Below are positions 36,103 through 44,434 of a DNA stretch of 64,000 bases, piece by piece. The DNA lies in NCBI RefSeq assembly GCF_000719955.1, contig NZ_JOII01000006.1:310001-374000 (forward strand), given 5' to 3'. Position 1 is the first letter of the stretch. Every line of letters starts with the position of its first letter. The notes beneath the pieces are model-generated. The model was given only the letters and a program-made list of their open reading frames with translations. It did no database searches and was not told the DNA's origin. This DNA is from Streptomyces albidoflavus (GTDB lineage: Bacteria; Actinomycetota; Actinomycetes; Streptomycetales; Streptomycetaceae). The translations under genes and the position numbers were made by a program.

Positions 36103-36134
36103 GTTTCCCTGAGCCGGCCTCCGGGACGTCGTAC
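36103..36134. promoter_or_regulatory. Candidate operator upstream of the HAD gene
   Basis: Same element as 33392-33423 (25/32 identical), here 66 bases before the HAD start and in the same plus-strand orientation although the gene runs the other way, as expected for a semi-palindromic site. It lies in the 36038-36574 gap, whose middle part is visibly AT-richer than the surroundings. Confidence 0.5.
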
Positions 36135-36410
36135 GTCCGCCGGTCTCGTGCGGGGCACGGGAGCGCAAAGGTGCAATCCCGTCCAAACCGCGAAACATCA
36201 CGACGGCTACGTTATTTTCGCGATGAAGCGTCACGCAATCACTACTTCGAGTGCTCGACGGGGCGGGGGCGGCAGGTGTAAAGGAACTCGCCCGGCACCC
36301 CCTCCACCGTCAACCTCACAGGCCGTCAATCCCGCTCACGGGCTGCCAAGTTGAGGCATATTCGCCCGGCACCGCGGAACGGCTGGAAGCGGGGGAGGTG
36401 ATTCACTCGA

Positions 36411-36476
36411 ATGGCCAGCAACCGCGCCGGAATTCGCGGGAAATCACCCGCACGCGTGCACATTCGAAAGAATTGA
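36411..36476 (+). CDS. Possible 21-aa leader peptide before the TetR gene
   Basis: The ATG at 36411 is preceded by GGAGGTGAT, an almost perfect complement of the 16S rRNA tail, at an 8-base distance. The ORF encodes a short basic peptide (MASNRAGIRGKSPARVHIRK plus Asn). It stops 98 bases before the TetR start and in the same direction. The binding site is stronger than that of the TetR gene itself, so the ORF may be translated, but nothing else supports it. Confidence 0.35.
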   Translation: MASNRAGIRGKSPARVHIRKN

Positions 36477-36574
36477 ACAATATCCGCGCACGGGGAGGTT
36501 GTTTTGCTACCGGCGTGCGCGGGCGCACTACATTGCCGTCGTCACGGAAACGTTGAACGAAGGTGGACAGCACG

Positions 36575-37237
36575 TTGCAGGAACGGGCGAGGGCAACCCG
36601 CAGATCACTCCTGGAGGCGGCCGCCCTCCTCTTCGCGGAACAGGGTTACGCAGGCACCAGCGTCAACGACATAAGCGCCAGATCCGGCCGGACCAGCGGC
36701 GCCGTCTACTTCCACTACGCCAGCAAGGAGGGCCTCGCCCTCGCCGTCGTCCAGCACCGCTTCGCCACCTGGCCCGGGCTGGCCGCCCGCTACACGGACC
36801 GCGCCGATCCCCCGCTGGAGAAACTGGTCGCCCTCAGCTTCGACATCGCCCACGCCCTCGCCGAGGACCCCCTCGCCCGCGCGGGCGCACGCCTGTGGGC
36901 CGAACGCGACACCATCGACGCCCCCCTCCCCGACCCTTTCGCCCTCTGGACCACCGCCACCACCCGCCTCCTCGCCCAGGCCCGCACTGCCGGCCACCTC
37001 ACCCCCCACATCCGCCCGGCCCCCACAGCCCGCTCCCTCGTCCGCGCCTTCTTCGGCCTCTGCACCCTGACGGAGGCCCTGGAGGGCCGCACGGCGGTCA
37101 CGGCCCGCCTGACGGACTGGTGGTTACTCACGCTGGGGTCGTTGCAGCAACGGCCGGATGCGGCGGGGGTGTTGGGGCGGGTGCGGGCGAGAGGCGGACG
37201 CGCGGAGGCGCGGATGGGGGCGGCCTGCGGAGAGTGA
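36575..37237 (+). CDS. TetR-family regulator, gamma-butyrolactone receptor-like, 220 aa
   Basis: The N-terminal HTH runs LLEAAALLFAEQGYAGTSVNDISARSG with recognition-helix region SGAVYFHYASKEGLALAVV, closely resembling ArpA/ScbR receptors. Start choice: TTG 36575 has GGTGGA at a 7-base spacer and gives LQERARATRRS, the usual receptor N-terminus; the GTG at 36563 has a poor binding site. The C-terminal 25 residues are variable. No afsA-type synthase or biosynthetic cluster is nearby, so it is an orphan; ligand may be a butyrolactone, an antibiotic or none. Confidence 0.82.
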   Translation: MQERARATRRSLLEAAALLFAEQGYAGTSVNDISARSGRTSGAVYFHYASKEGLALAVVQHRFATWPGLAARYTDRADPPLEKLVALSFDIAHALAEDPLARAGARLWAERDTIDAPLPDPFALWTTATTRLLAQARTAGHLTPHIRPAPTARSLVRAFFGLCTLTEALEGRTAVTARLTDWWLLTLGSLQQRPDAAGVLGRVRARGGRAEARMGAACGE

Positions 37238-37816
37238 CGGCGCGGCCGCGTACTGCGCCTCAGGTGCCGTCGGCTGGCCATGCGGAAGCGATGTCGATGT
37301 TCCCGAACGCGGCTCGGCGCAGTGGAGGAGCTGCTGAAGTCTGTTCTGGCAGCGCCGACAGGCGAGGACAGGGATGGGTGAGGACCGGCTCCCCGGGGCC
37401 TGACCGGGGAGCTGACGGCCGTCCTCGGTGGTTGATCACGCAGGGTGATCTCGCCCTGGTCGAGCACATTGCCCACCTGGGCAAGGACGAGCGGCTTTCC
37501 GTCGACGACCGATTGGAGCTACTGGTAGTCGCCCTGGCTAGCGTGCAGACGTCAAGTGAGACCACGTCCACGTACGCGTCGCCTGGGTAGTGGCGGGCCC
37601 AGCCGCCCTCCGGGTTGTCCCCGACCTTCCAGACCCATCACTGGCTCGCTCTCCGAGTCCTGGCCGTTCTCCGGCACCGGGGTGCGGGTCTCTCCGCGGC
37701 ACAGAGCGGGCCAGCCATCGTTCTCAAGGTTGTGAAATACGAGCGGCCGAATGCTCTGAACCTGCGCGAACGCCTTCGGCCGGGCGGGCGGCTGCACATC
37801 GGTTCACCAGGAGAGG
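37238..37816. other. Gene-poor stretch with atypical composition
   Basis: No ORF here has convincing protein character. GC is lower than in flanking genes and open frames are short and mutually conflicting. The only recognisable item is a possible glycosidase fragment on the minus strand (37549-37637). It starts the islet that continues to about 39718. Confidence 0.6.
37549..37637 (-). pseudogene. Possible remnant of a glycoside hydrolase
   Basis: Immediately after an in-frame stop, about 30 codons read WVWKVGDNPEGGW then RHYPGDAYVDVVSLDV. YPGDAYVDVV-(S/G)-hD resembles the conserved strand preceding the catalytic region in GH26-type mannanases and related glycosidases. Neither side continues as protein in any frame I could follow, so if real it is a decayed fragment. 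The match is short and made by eye. Confidence 0.35.
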
Positions 37817-38083
37817 TCAGAGCGGATCATCGCCTTCCTCGCGCCTGCCGCGGTGGCCTGTGCGGATCGTTTCGCCGGCTTGTGGCCGACGTTCGGGTTT
37901 CTTGGCGGTATGTCGGCGGTGCTCCAGGATGGCGATCCACCACGCCAAGAGGTCGCCTGACTTGTCTGGGATGAGGAGCCGAAGAGCCTGAACGCAAAAG
38001 TAGGTCAGGCCTACGAACGCGATGACTAGGCAGGCCGCCCACCAGGGTGTGCGGGCGCCCATGACCTCAAGAATTCTGATCAC
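37817..38083 (-). CDS. Small single-pass membrane protein of unknown function, 88 aa
   Basis: GTG 38083 with AGAAAG upstream. A short N-terminus (VIRILEVMGARTPWW), one clear membrane helix (about 14-36: WWAACLVIAFVGLTYFCVQALRL split by no charges), then a cytoplasmic-looking basic tail rich in Arg/Lys/His ending EEGDDPL. Codons AGA, ATT, CTT, CTA and TTT are unlike neighbouring genes. It starts 25 bases after the stop of the 300-aa unknown and is probably co-transcribed with it. No family recognised. Confidence 0.6.
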   Translation of the reverse strand: MIRILEVMGARTPWWAACLVIAFVGLTYFCVQALRLLIPDKSGDLLAWWIAILEHRRHTAKKPERRPQAGETIRTGHRGRREEGDDPL

Positions 38084-38108
38084 GACGCTAGCGCTTTCTG
38101 CTGGCAGC

Positions 38109-39011
38109 TCAGAGGCGGGATTGGCGTTTGGCTGCGCAGGATCGTGCCGAGCGCAGGTGGAGCGTGGCGCTTCCGAGAGTGACTGCCAGATGGCCGAGCG
38201 TCGACGCTGCGCTTGCCCCAGCAATACCAACGACCGACCCGGTCAACGCCGAAGTGAGATCTTCCGGATAGGGACCGGCCTCCCACTCCAGCTCCCAATT
38301 GTCGCCGAATCCGCGAAGGCTCCGGCACCCAGGAAGGTGGAGCCTGTCGAGTCGGCCGGGGCGTTCCAAGGGGTCGTAGAACCAGTTGCCGATCGCCCAT
38401 GCTCCGCAAGGATCTTTCGTAGTGATCCTGCAGAAGACGCCGGCCAAGAGCCGACGGGCATCAACAGACATGTCTGGCACTCTGCCTAGTTGTTCCGCTT
38501 CGGCGACAGAGAGCGGCGCGTCCGAGGTGAGGCAGTCGAAGTATGGGGCATTCGGTGTGCCGACCGGCCTACCGAAGGGGTTGTCGGTGATCACAAGCTC
38601 TGCACCAGTCGGCATGTGCCGCAGGGTGTAACTCCCGTATCCGCGGCACTGTTCCAGCCGTAGGCCGGGCAGCCCACTTCCGCCGACAGGGCCAGGAAGC
38701 ATGCGCTGGGCCACGTTGTGCGGGACCTTGGTGATGATCACCGTGCGCTCGAACCGAGGGGAGACGGTGACGGTGTACGAGGAGAGGGCGGAGAGGTGCC
38801 AGCCGGCTGGGCCGTCATAGTCCACCCCGTGATTCAGGTAGCCAAGGGCCAATAGCGCGCGGAATTGAGACTGCTCCGACCGGCACGCGTCGAGGCCGAT
38901 GGAGTGGTCTCGTGGGATTCCGGCTTGCGCCGCAGCCAGTTTTTCGCCGGTGTAGAGGACACGACTGCGGGCTGCCGACTTACGAGAGCTTTCGGGCACG
39001 CTGCACCTCAC
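38109..39011 (-). CDS. Hypothetical protein, 300 aa, in a low-GC islet
   Basis: Not recognised with certainty. Notable segments: SRVLYTGEKLAAAQAGIPRD near 16-35, GLDACRSEQSQFRALLALGYLN, SYTVTVSPRFERTVIITKVP, then a Cys/Gly-rich middle and a mildly hydrophobic C-terminus. The LYTGE...A..LDA...Q..fRA.lAlg pattern recalls poorly characterised Streptomyces proteins (from memory, unverified). The GTG 39011 start is tentative; a later start near the LYTGE motif is possible. Codon use is atypical (for example CTA, TTG and CTT close together), consistent with acquisition. It pairs with the 88-aa membrane protein. Confidence 0.6.
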   Translation of the reverse strand: MRCSVPESSRKSAARSRVLYTGEKLAAAQAGIPRDHSIGLDACRSEQSQFRALLALGYLNHGVDYDGPAGWHLSALSSYTVTVSPRFERTVIITKVPHNVAQRMLPGPVGGSGLPGLRLEQCRGYGSYTLRHMPTGAELVITDNPFGRPVGTPNAPYFDCLTSDAPLSVAEAEQLGRVPDMSVDARRLLAGVFCRITTKDPCGAWAIGNWFYDPLERPGRLDRLHLPGCRSLRGFGDNWELEWEAGPYPEDLTSALTGSVVGIAGASAASTLGHLAVTLGSATLHLRSARSCAAKRQSRL

Positions 39012-39591
39012 CGCTGCCCGGCCAGCGTGTCAGGGTCACATACCTAGTGAGACCGAACTCGGATATCTCGCGGAGTAGGTGCCCCACACCTTGGCTCAGC
39101 TTCGGTGAGTACCGGGCTCACGTACTTCTGCTGGCATCCGGACCTCCGCGGCCCGGTATGTGGGGCGCACTGTACCCGATATCTGTCCAGCTTCGTGGAG
39201 GCCGGCGGAATAGCGTGGCGCGAGAATGTCCGTCTCCACCCTTCGTGTGCGGAGACGATGGTGACGTGCGACGAGATTGGATCACCTGGCCGGACGCTCA
39301 TGCTGCCGGTTGTGGCTGAATCTCGGTGAAGGAATACTTCGGACTCTCGGATTTAGAGGACCTTGCTGATCTGAATGATCCGTCCCGGCGAAGATTCCCC
39401 GAGGGGCAGCTGAGGCCACCGCGAACCTCCACTCGGAAAGCGCATCCTGTCCATCCAAGGAGGTTGATGTTGGTCAGGCCGCTGCGCTCCGAGATGTCTG
39501 CTAGGGCTTCGACGAGGAGATCCCGGCGTCGTGCAAGCCCGTATTACGTACGGTCCGGCGTGCGTGACACGAAAGAGCCTGGACGACCCAG
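39012..39591. other. Unassigned stretch of the islet, possibly with small or decayed genes
   Basis: No confident gene. On the plus strand a 74-codon frame (GTG 39105 to TGA 39329) contains CWHPDLRGPVCGAHC, a four-Cys/His pattern, and overlaps by GTGA the next frame from 39326 (VKEYFGLSDLEDLADLND). The latter runs without end into glnA antisense and loses protein character after about 45 codons. An ATG at 39466 has an excellent AAGGAGGT site but encodes a basic low-complexity peptide. These look like remnants rather than intact genes. Confidence 0.4.
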
Positions 39592-39629
39592 CGCGGGCCG
39601 CCACCCCGACAGTGGGGTGGCGGCCCGCG
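39592..39629. terminator. Hairpin terminator after glnA
   Basis: Perfect 16-base GC-rich stem (39592-39607 with 39614-39629), 6-base loop, 90 bases downstream of the glnA stop. It also marks the border of the islet. Confidence 0.85.
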
Positions 39630-39718
39630 TAGCAATTCACACACTTGATCCAGCGAATTGGCCGGGCGGTGCTCACTCGGTGTTCCAAGCTCCGGCCAGG
39701 TCGACTGGGGATCGCTCC

Positions 39719-41128
39719 TTAGAGATCGAAGTAAAGCTCGAACTCGTGCGGGTGCGGGCGGAGCTGGATGGGGGCGATTTCCTGGGTGCGCTTGTAGTCG
39801 ATCCAGGTGTCGATGAGGTCGGGGGTGAAGACGCCGCCGGCCTGGAGGTACTCGTTGTCGGCCTCGAGGGCGTCGAGGACGGCCGGGAGGGAGGTCGGGA
39901 CCTGGGGGACGCCGGCGTGCTCCTCGGGGGCCAGCTCGTAGAGGTCCTTGTCGATCGGCTCGGCAGGCTCGATCTTGTTCTTGACGCCGTCCAGGCCCGC
40001 GAGGAGGAGGGCCGAGAAGGCCAGGTACGGGTTGGAGGACGGGTCCGGGGCGCGGAACTCGACGCGCTTGGCCTTCGGGTTGGAGCCGGTGATCGGGATG
40101 CGCATCGCGGCGGAACGGTTCCGCTGCGAATACACCAGGTTGACCGGGGCCTCGAAGCCGGGGACCAGGCGGTGGTAGGAGTTCACCGTCGGGTTGGTGA
40201 AGGCGAGGAGCGAGGGGGCGTGCTTGAGGATGCCGCCGATGTAGTAGCGGGCGGTGTCCGAGAGGCCCGCGTAGCCCTGCTCGTCGTAGAAGAGGGGGGT
40301 GCCACCCGACCAGAGGGACTGGTGGACGTGCATGCCGGAGCCGTTGTCGCCGAAGATCGGCTTGGGCATGAAGGTCGCGGTCTTGCCGTTGCGCCAGGCG
40401 ACGTTCTTCACGATGTACTTGAAGAGCATCAGGTCGTCGGCGGCGGCGAGCAGCGTGTTGAACTTGTAGTTGATCTCGGCCTGGCCGGCGGTGCCCACCT
40501 CGTGGTGCTGGCGCTCGACCTCGAGGCCGGCCTGCTCCAGCTCCAGGGAGATCTCGGCACGCAGGTCGGCGAAGTGGTCGACCGGCGGGGCCGGGAAGTA
40601 GCCGCCCTTGTAGCGGACCTTGTAGCCGCGGTTCTCGACCTCGGAGCCGGTGTTCCAGGCGCCGGCCTCGGAGTCGATGTGGTAGAAGCCCTGGTTCGCG
40701 GAGGTCTCGAAGCGCACCGAGTCGAAGACGTAGAACTCGGCCTCGGGGCCGAAGTACGCGGTGTCGGCGATGCCGGTGGAGGCGAGGTACGCCTCGGCCT
40801 TCTTCGCGATGTTGCGCGGGTCGCGGCTGTACTGCTCGCCGGTGATCGGGTCGTGGATGAAGAAGTTGATGTTCAGCGTCTTGTCGCGGCGGAAGGGGTC
40901 CACGCGAGCGGTCGACAGGTCCGGGCGGAGCGACATGTCGGACTCGTGGATGGCCTGGAAGCCGCGGATCGACGATCCGTCGAAGGCCAGCTCCTCGTCC
41001 GCGTCGAACGCCTTCGCCGGGATCGTGAAGTGCTGCATCACACCCGGGAGGTCGCAGAAGCGGACGTCAACGAACTTGACGTCCTCGTCGGCGATGAACT
41101 TCTTCGCGTCGTCGGCGTTCTGGAACAT
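39719..41128 (-). CDS. glnA: Glutamine synthetase type I, 469 aa
   Basis: Dodecameric ATP-dependent glutamine synthetase. It has [67 protein letters not shown] and the adenylylation site DLYELAPEE with the Tyr exactly at residue 397, so activity should be tuned by GlnE. ATG 41128 has GGAGGAG upstream. GlnR half-sites lie at 41228-41265. It is monocistronic, divergent from the RDD gene and followed by a strong terminator. Confidence 0.98.
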   Translation of the reverse strand: MFQNADDAKKFIADEDVKFVDVRFCDLPGVMQHFTIPAKAFDADEELAFDGSSIRGFQAIHESDMSLRPDLSTARVDPFRRDKTLNINFFIHDPITGEQYSRDPRNIAKKAEAYLASTGIADTAYFGPEAEFYVFDSVRFETSANQGFYHIDSEAGAWNTGSEVENRGYKVRYKGGYFPAPPVDHFADLRAEISLELEQAGLEVERQHHEVGTAGQAEINYKFNTLLAAADDLMLFKYIVKNVAWRNGKTATFMPKPIFGDNGSGMHVHQSLWSGGTPLFYDEQGYAGLSDTARYYIGGILKHAPSLLAFTNPTVNSYHRLVPGFEAPVNLVYSQRNRSAAMRIPITGSNPKAKRVEFRAPDPSSNPYLAFSALLLAGLDGVKNKIEPAEPIDKDLYELAPEEHAGVPQVPTSLPAVLDALEADNEYLQAGGVFTPDLIDTWIDYKRTQEIAPIQLRPHPHEFELYFDL

Positions 41129-41227
41129 CCAACTCCTCCTACTCCCGACCCGGGGAGGGGCGGGGTGGTAGCTCGGTCGTGCGGCCAGTGCGGTGGCACA
41201 CGGTGGACCTGACCCTAGGGACAGGGG

Positions 41228-41265
41228 ATTTCTCAAGCATGACCCATTTGTTTCACCGACGTTAA
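41228..41265 (-). promoter_or_regulatory. GlnR binding region upstream of glnA
   Basis: On the minus strand: TTAAC-n6-GAAAC-n6-GTCAT-n6-GAAAT, four half-sites at exact 11-base spacing, fitting the gTnAc-n6-GaAAc tandem consensus. It ends 100 bases before the glnA ATG. Confidence 0.85.
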
Positions 41266-41370
41266 TCGGACGGACCCGCGCGAACCGTGTGACCTGCTCG
41301 TCTTCTCGCAGGTTCCCTTCGGCCCTTACCCGGTCGCTCTCCGGGTACCCCGCCGCAGTACCGTGTTTCC

Positions 41371-41838
41371 GTGGACAACAGGCAAGCAATCGGATCGTGG
41401 CTCTCCGGCCCGCGCGCAGCCGCGGAGGAGATGGGTGCGGACTTCGGCTACCGGGGGGAACGGCTCGGTCTGCCCGAGCACGGTCCTGGTTCGGTGGCCC
41501 CGGTGGGGCGCCGGTTCGGGGCCCTCGCCATCGACTGGGCTCTGTGCATGCTCATCGCATACGGCCTGTTCTCCGGTGGTGACGCCCAGTCCACGGGGAA
41601 CTGGGCCCTCGGCATCCTGCTGGTGATGAACATCCTCACCGTCGGCACCGTCGGCTGCACCCCGGGCAAGCTCCTGCTGCGCCTGCGGGTGGTCTCGGAG
41701 CAGGGCGGCCGGCTCGGCCCCGGCTGGACCGTGGTCCGCAGCGCGCTGCTCTGCCTGGGCGTCCCGGCCCTGATCTGGGACCGTGACTCCCGCGGCCTCC
41801 ACGACCGCCTCGGCCGCGCGGTGCAGATCCGCGTCTGA
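41371..41838 (+). CDS. RDD-family membrane protein, 155 aa
   Basis: Small integral membrane protein. [21 protein letters not shown] contains the Arg-Asp signature helix, a second helix follows at [17 protein letters not shown], then [13 protein letters not shown] and a re-entrant [25 protein letters not shown] (second Asp element). Function of RDD proteins is mostly unknown; some are transporters. GTG 41371; it diverges from glnA and is a usual neighbour of glnA in Streptomyces. Confidence 0.88.
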   Translation: MDNRQAIGSWLSGPRAAAEEMGADFGYRGERLGLPEHGPGSVAPVGRRFGALAIDWALCMLIAYGLFSGGDAQSTGNWALGILLVMNILTVGTVGCTPGKLLLRLRVVSEQGGRLGPGWTVVRSALLCLGVPALIWDRDSRGLHDRLGRAVQIRV

Positions 41839-41856
41839 GGCCCGACTCCAGAAGCG

Positions 41857-41914
41857 CCCGTACGCGAGAGGGCGGCACCGGAATCGATTCCGGTGCCGCC
41901 CTCTCGCGTACGGG
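41857..41914. terminator. Very long perfect hairpin (28-base stem)
   Basis: Arms 41857-41884 and 41887-41914 are perfectly complementary with a 2-base CG centre. It lies between the convergent RDD and DUF4191 genes and can terminate both. Confidence 0.9.
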
Positions 41915-41933
41915 TCAGGTGTTCGGCGCGTGG

Positions 41934-42632
41934 TCAGCGCATCTTCGGGCCGCGGGGCATGCGGGCGCCCTTGGGCATCGGGCCCTTCGGCACCGGCATG
42001 TTGCTCATCAGGTCGCCGAGGGCGCGGAGGCGGTCGTTGGTCGCGGTGACCTGCGGGCCGGTGAGGACGCGCGGGTACTTGAGCATCGTGGTGCGGACCT
42101 TCTTCAGCGGGGTCTGGCCCTCGCCGGTGCCCACCACGATGTCGTGCACGGGGACGTCCACGACGATCCGCGCCATCTTCTTCTTCTCGGACGCCAGCAG
42201 GCCCTTCACCCGGTTCGGGTTGCCCTCGGCGACGAGGACGATGCCCGCCTTGCCGACGGCGCGGTGCACGACGTCCTGGCTGCGGTTGACCGCCACCGCG
42301 GGAGTCGTGGTCCAGCCGCGCCCGATGTTGTCCAGGACTGCCGCCGCCGCTCCGGGCTGGCCCTCCATCTGGCTGAACGCGGCCTTCTCGGCGCGGCGGC
42401 CGAAGATGATCGCCATCGCGAGGAAGGCGAGCACGAAGCCGAGGATGCCGAGGTAGACCGGGTGGCCGACGAGGAAGCCGATCGCAAGGAAGACCCCGAA
42501 GGTGACGATCCCCACGGCGGCGATGACCCAGCCGATCTTCGGATCGACGCGCTTTGCCATCTTGTACGTCTGGGCGATCTGCTTGATCCGCCCCGGGTTC
42601 GCAGAACTCGCTGCGTTGTCCTTGCTCGCCAT
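41934..42632 (-). CDS. DUF4191 family membrane protein, 232 aa
   Basis: Actinobacterial protein of unknown function. A basic N-terminus (RIKQIAQTYKMAKRVDPK), two adjacent membrane helices at about 34-52 and 58-77 (IGWVIAAVGIVTFGVFLAIGF; YLGILGFVLAFLAMAIIFG), then a soluble cytoplasmic domain with NIGRGWTTTPAVAVNRSQD and LVAEGNPNRVKGLLASEKKK, ending in a basic PKGPMPKGARM tail. Commonly found beside lipA; a functional link to lipoylation is not shown. Confidence 0.88.
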   Translation of the reverse strand: MASKDNAASSANPGRIKQIAQTYKMAKRVDPKIGWVIAAVGIVTFGVFLAIGFLVGHPVYLGILGFVLAFLAMAIIFGRRAEKAAFSQMEGQPGAAAAVLDNIGRGWTTTPAVAVNRSQDVVHRAVGKAGIVLVAEGNPNRVKGLLASEKKKMARIVVDVPVHDIVVGTGEGQTPLKKVRTTMLKYPRVLTGPQVTATNDRLRALGDLMSNMPVPKGPMPKGARMPRGPKMR

Positions 42633-42735
42633 GTACCGAAGTTTACGTGTCCCTGATGCGTCGGCGTCGTGCGGGCGGGGTATCAGTCGCCGCCCGCTGC
42701 CGTAACGATTCGGCGGGGCCTCGCCGGGACGTGCG

Positions 42736-42969
42736 TCAGGAGGTCCGCGAACCGGGCGTGGCCGCGGCCTCCAGGACCGCCTGGGTCTCCACCCGGTCCT
42801 GCGCGCGGCGGCGGTCCTCCAGGACCGAGGCCCAGGCGTTGCGGCGGGCGGTGCGCTGGCCCGAGCGCATCAGCACCGACTCGACGGCGCGCAGCGCGCC
42901 GGTGACCGAGGGCCAGGCGGCGGGACGGGTCGTGGAGGTGCGGAGCGGGGTGACGGGCGCGGCCTGCAT
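42736..42969 (-). CDS. Small hypothetical protein, 77 aa
   Basis: Not recognised. Basic, helical-looking (RPAAWPSVTGALRAVESVLM, then AWASVLEDRRRAQDRVETQA). The ATG at 42969 has GAGGGG at a suitable distance. Its co-orientation between lipA and the DUF4191 gene and its steady codon bias suggest a real gene. Confidence 0.6.
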   Translation of the reverse strand: MQAAPVTPLRTSTTRPAAWPSVTGALRAVESVLMRSGQRTARRNAWASVLEDRRRAQDRVETQAVLEAAATPGSRTS

Positions 42970-43170
42970 CTGAAGATCCCCTCGGAGAACGGCGAAGTGG
43001 CGCGGTGCCGGGAACGCGTCGCCCGTGCCCGCCGGTCGGGGAGGTCCCTCCCCGGCCCTGGAGCACGGCGTACGTACAGCGTCACCGACTGGTGTTACCA
43101 GGGCGTGACCTGCGGGTCAAACACCCATGAAACCCTCGCGGCGCCGGGCCCGCACCCCGGGACGCGCGAA

Positions 43171-43215
43171 GCGGCCCCCGTACGGCCGCGAGCTGCGGAT
43201 TCGTACGGGGGCCGC
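43171..43215 (-). terminator. Hairpin terminator after lipA
   Basis: Perfect 14-base stem (43171-43184 with 43202-43215), 17-base loop, 67 bases downstream of the lipA stop. Confidence 0.75.
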
Positions 43216-43281
43216 CGCGCGGCCGGGGCGCGGGCCCGGGCCCGGGTGTGCGGGGATTCACAGCCCCGGACACCGGTGGCG

Positions 43282-44262
43282 TCAGAGCGCGCGGGCCGCC
43301 GGGGCGGACTCGGCGGGGACGCCGGAGCGGCGGTCCATCGCCTGCTGGAAGAGACGGCCGGCGCGGTACGAGGAGCGGACCAGCGGGCCGGACATGACGC
43401 CGGAGTAGCCCATCTCCTCGGCCTCCTCCTTCAGCTCCACGAACTCGTGGGGCTTGACCCAGCGCTCCACGGGGTGGTGGCGCACGGAGGGGCGCAGGTA
43501 CTGCGTGATGGTGATCAGCTCGCAGCCGGCGTCGTACAGCCGCTGGAGGGCCTCGCTGACCTCGGCGCGCTCCTCGCCCATGCCCAGGATGAGGTTGGAC
43601 TTGGTGATCAGGCCGGCCTCGCGGGCGCGGGTGATGACCTCGAGCGAGCGCTCGAAGCGGAAGCCGGGGCGGATGCGCTTGAAGATGCGCGGCACCGTCT
43701 CGACGTTGTGCGCCAGGACCTCGGGACGCGAGGAGAAGACCTCGGCGAGCTGGTCGGGGTCGGCGTTGAAGTCGGGGATGAGCAGCTCGACCTTGGTGTG
43801 GCCGCCCTCGCGCTCCGAGGTCATCGCGTGGATCTGGCGGACCGTCTCGGCGTACAGCCAGGCGCCGCCGTCCTCCAGGTCGTCGCGGGCGACGCCGGTG
43901 ATCGTGGCGTAGTTCAGGTCCATCGTGACGACGGACTCGCCGACGCGGCGGGGCTCGTCGCGGTCGAGCGCCTGCGGCTTGCCGGTGTCGATCTGGCAGA
44001 AGTCGCAGCGCCGGGTGCACTGGTCGCCGCCGATGAGGAAGGTGGCCTCGCGGTCCTCCCAGCACTCGTAGATGTTGGGGCAGCCGGCCTCCTGGCAGAC
44101 CGTGTGCAGGCCCTCGCTCTTGACCAGCTTCTGGAGCTCGTTGTACTCGGGACCCATTTTGGCGCGGGTCTTGATCCACTCGGGCTTGCGCTCGATGGGG
44201 GTCTGGCTGTTGCGGACCTCCAGGCGCAGCATCTTGCGTCCGTCGGGTGCGACTGCGGACAC
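43282..44262 (-). CDS. lipA: Lipoyl synthase LipA, 326 aa
   Basis: Radical-SAM enzyme adding two sulfurs to octanoyl groups on lipoyl domains. The auxiliary cluster Cys are C56, C61 and C67 ([12 protein letters not shown]), and the radical-SAM cluster Cys are C82, C86 and C89 (CTRRCDFC). GTG 44262 has GGGAG upstream. It lies downstream of lipB in the same direction (172-base gap). Its targets include the E2 subunit encoded at 58.9-60.7 kb, which carries two lipoyl domains. Confidence 0.97.
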   Translation of the reverse strand: MSAVAPDGRKMLRLEVRNSQTPIERKPEWIKTRAKMGPEYNELQKLVKSEGLHTVCQEAGCPNIYECWEDREATFLIGGDQCTRRCDFCQIDTGKPQALDRDEPRRVGESVVTMDLNYATITGVARDDLEDGGAWLYAETVRQIHAMTSEREGGHTKVELLIPDFNADPDQLAEVFSSRPEVLAHNVETVPRIFKRIRPGFRFERSLEVITRAREAGLITKSNLILGMGEERAEVSEALQRLYDAGCELITITQYLRPSVRHHPVERWVKPHEFVELKEEAEEMGYSGVMSGPLVRSSYRAGRLFQQAMDRRSGVPAESAPAARAL

Positions 44263-44412
44263 ACCGGCTCCCTGTTGGTTTGCGTGGCTCGCGTCACGGG
44301 GTGCGACGTCGATTCTTCGGCGTACATCAGGGTACGCCCCGCGAAGTGCGGGGTGGCTACCCCGGTCAGCCTCCGGGACCGTGGCTCCTTCGCCCGTTCG
44401 GCCCAGTCGGGG

Positions 44413-44432
44413 GAGGGCCCGTGAAGGCCCTC
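44413..44432 (-). terminator. Short hairpin after lipB
   Basis: GAGGGCC and GGCCCTC arms around CGTGAA, two bases past the lipB stop. The 7-base stem is short, so it may only attenuate read-through into lipA. Confidence 0.4.
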
Positions 44433-44434
44433 GG

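Noticed and set aside
36477..36760. TTG-initiated frame from 36499 behind GGGAGG, overlapping the TetR start
   Set aside because: Out of frame with the TetR and turning into Arg/Pro low-complexity sequence where the HTH is encoded.
39326..41212. 628-codon open frame on the plus strand across glnA
   Set aside because: It is the antisense of a clear glnA; the translation is Val/Gly/Arg-rich low complexity caused by GC bias. Only its first 45 codons, before glnA, were considered.
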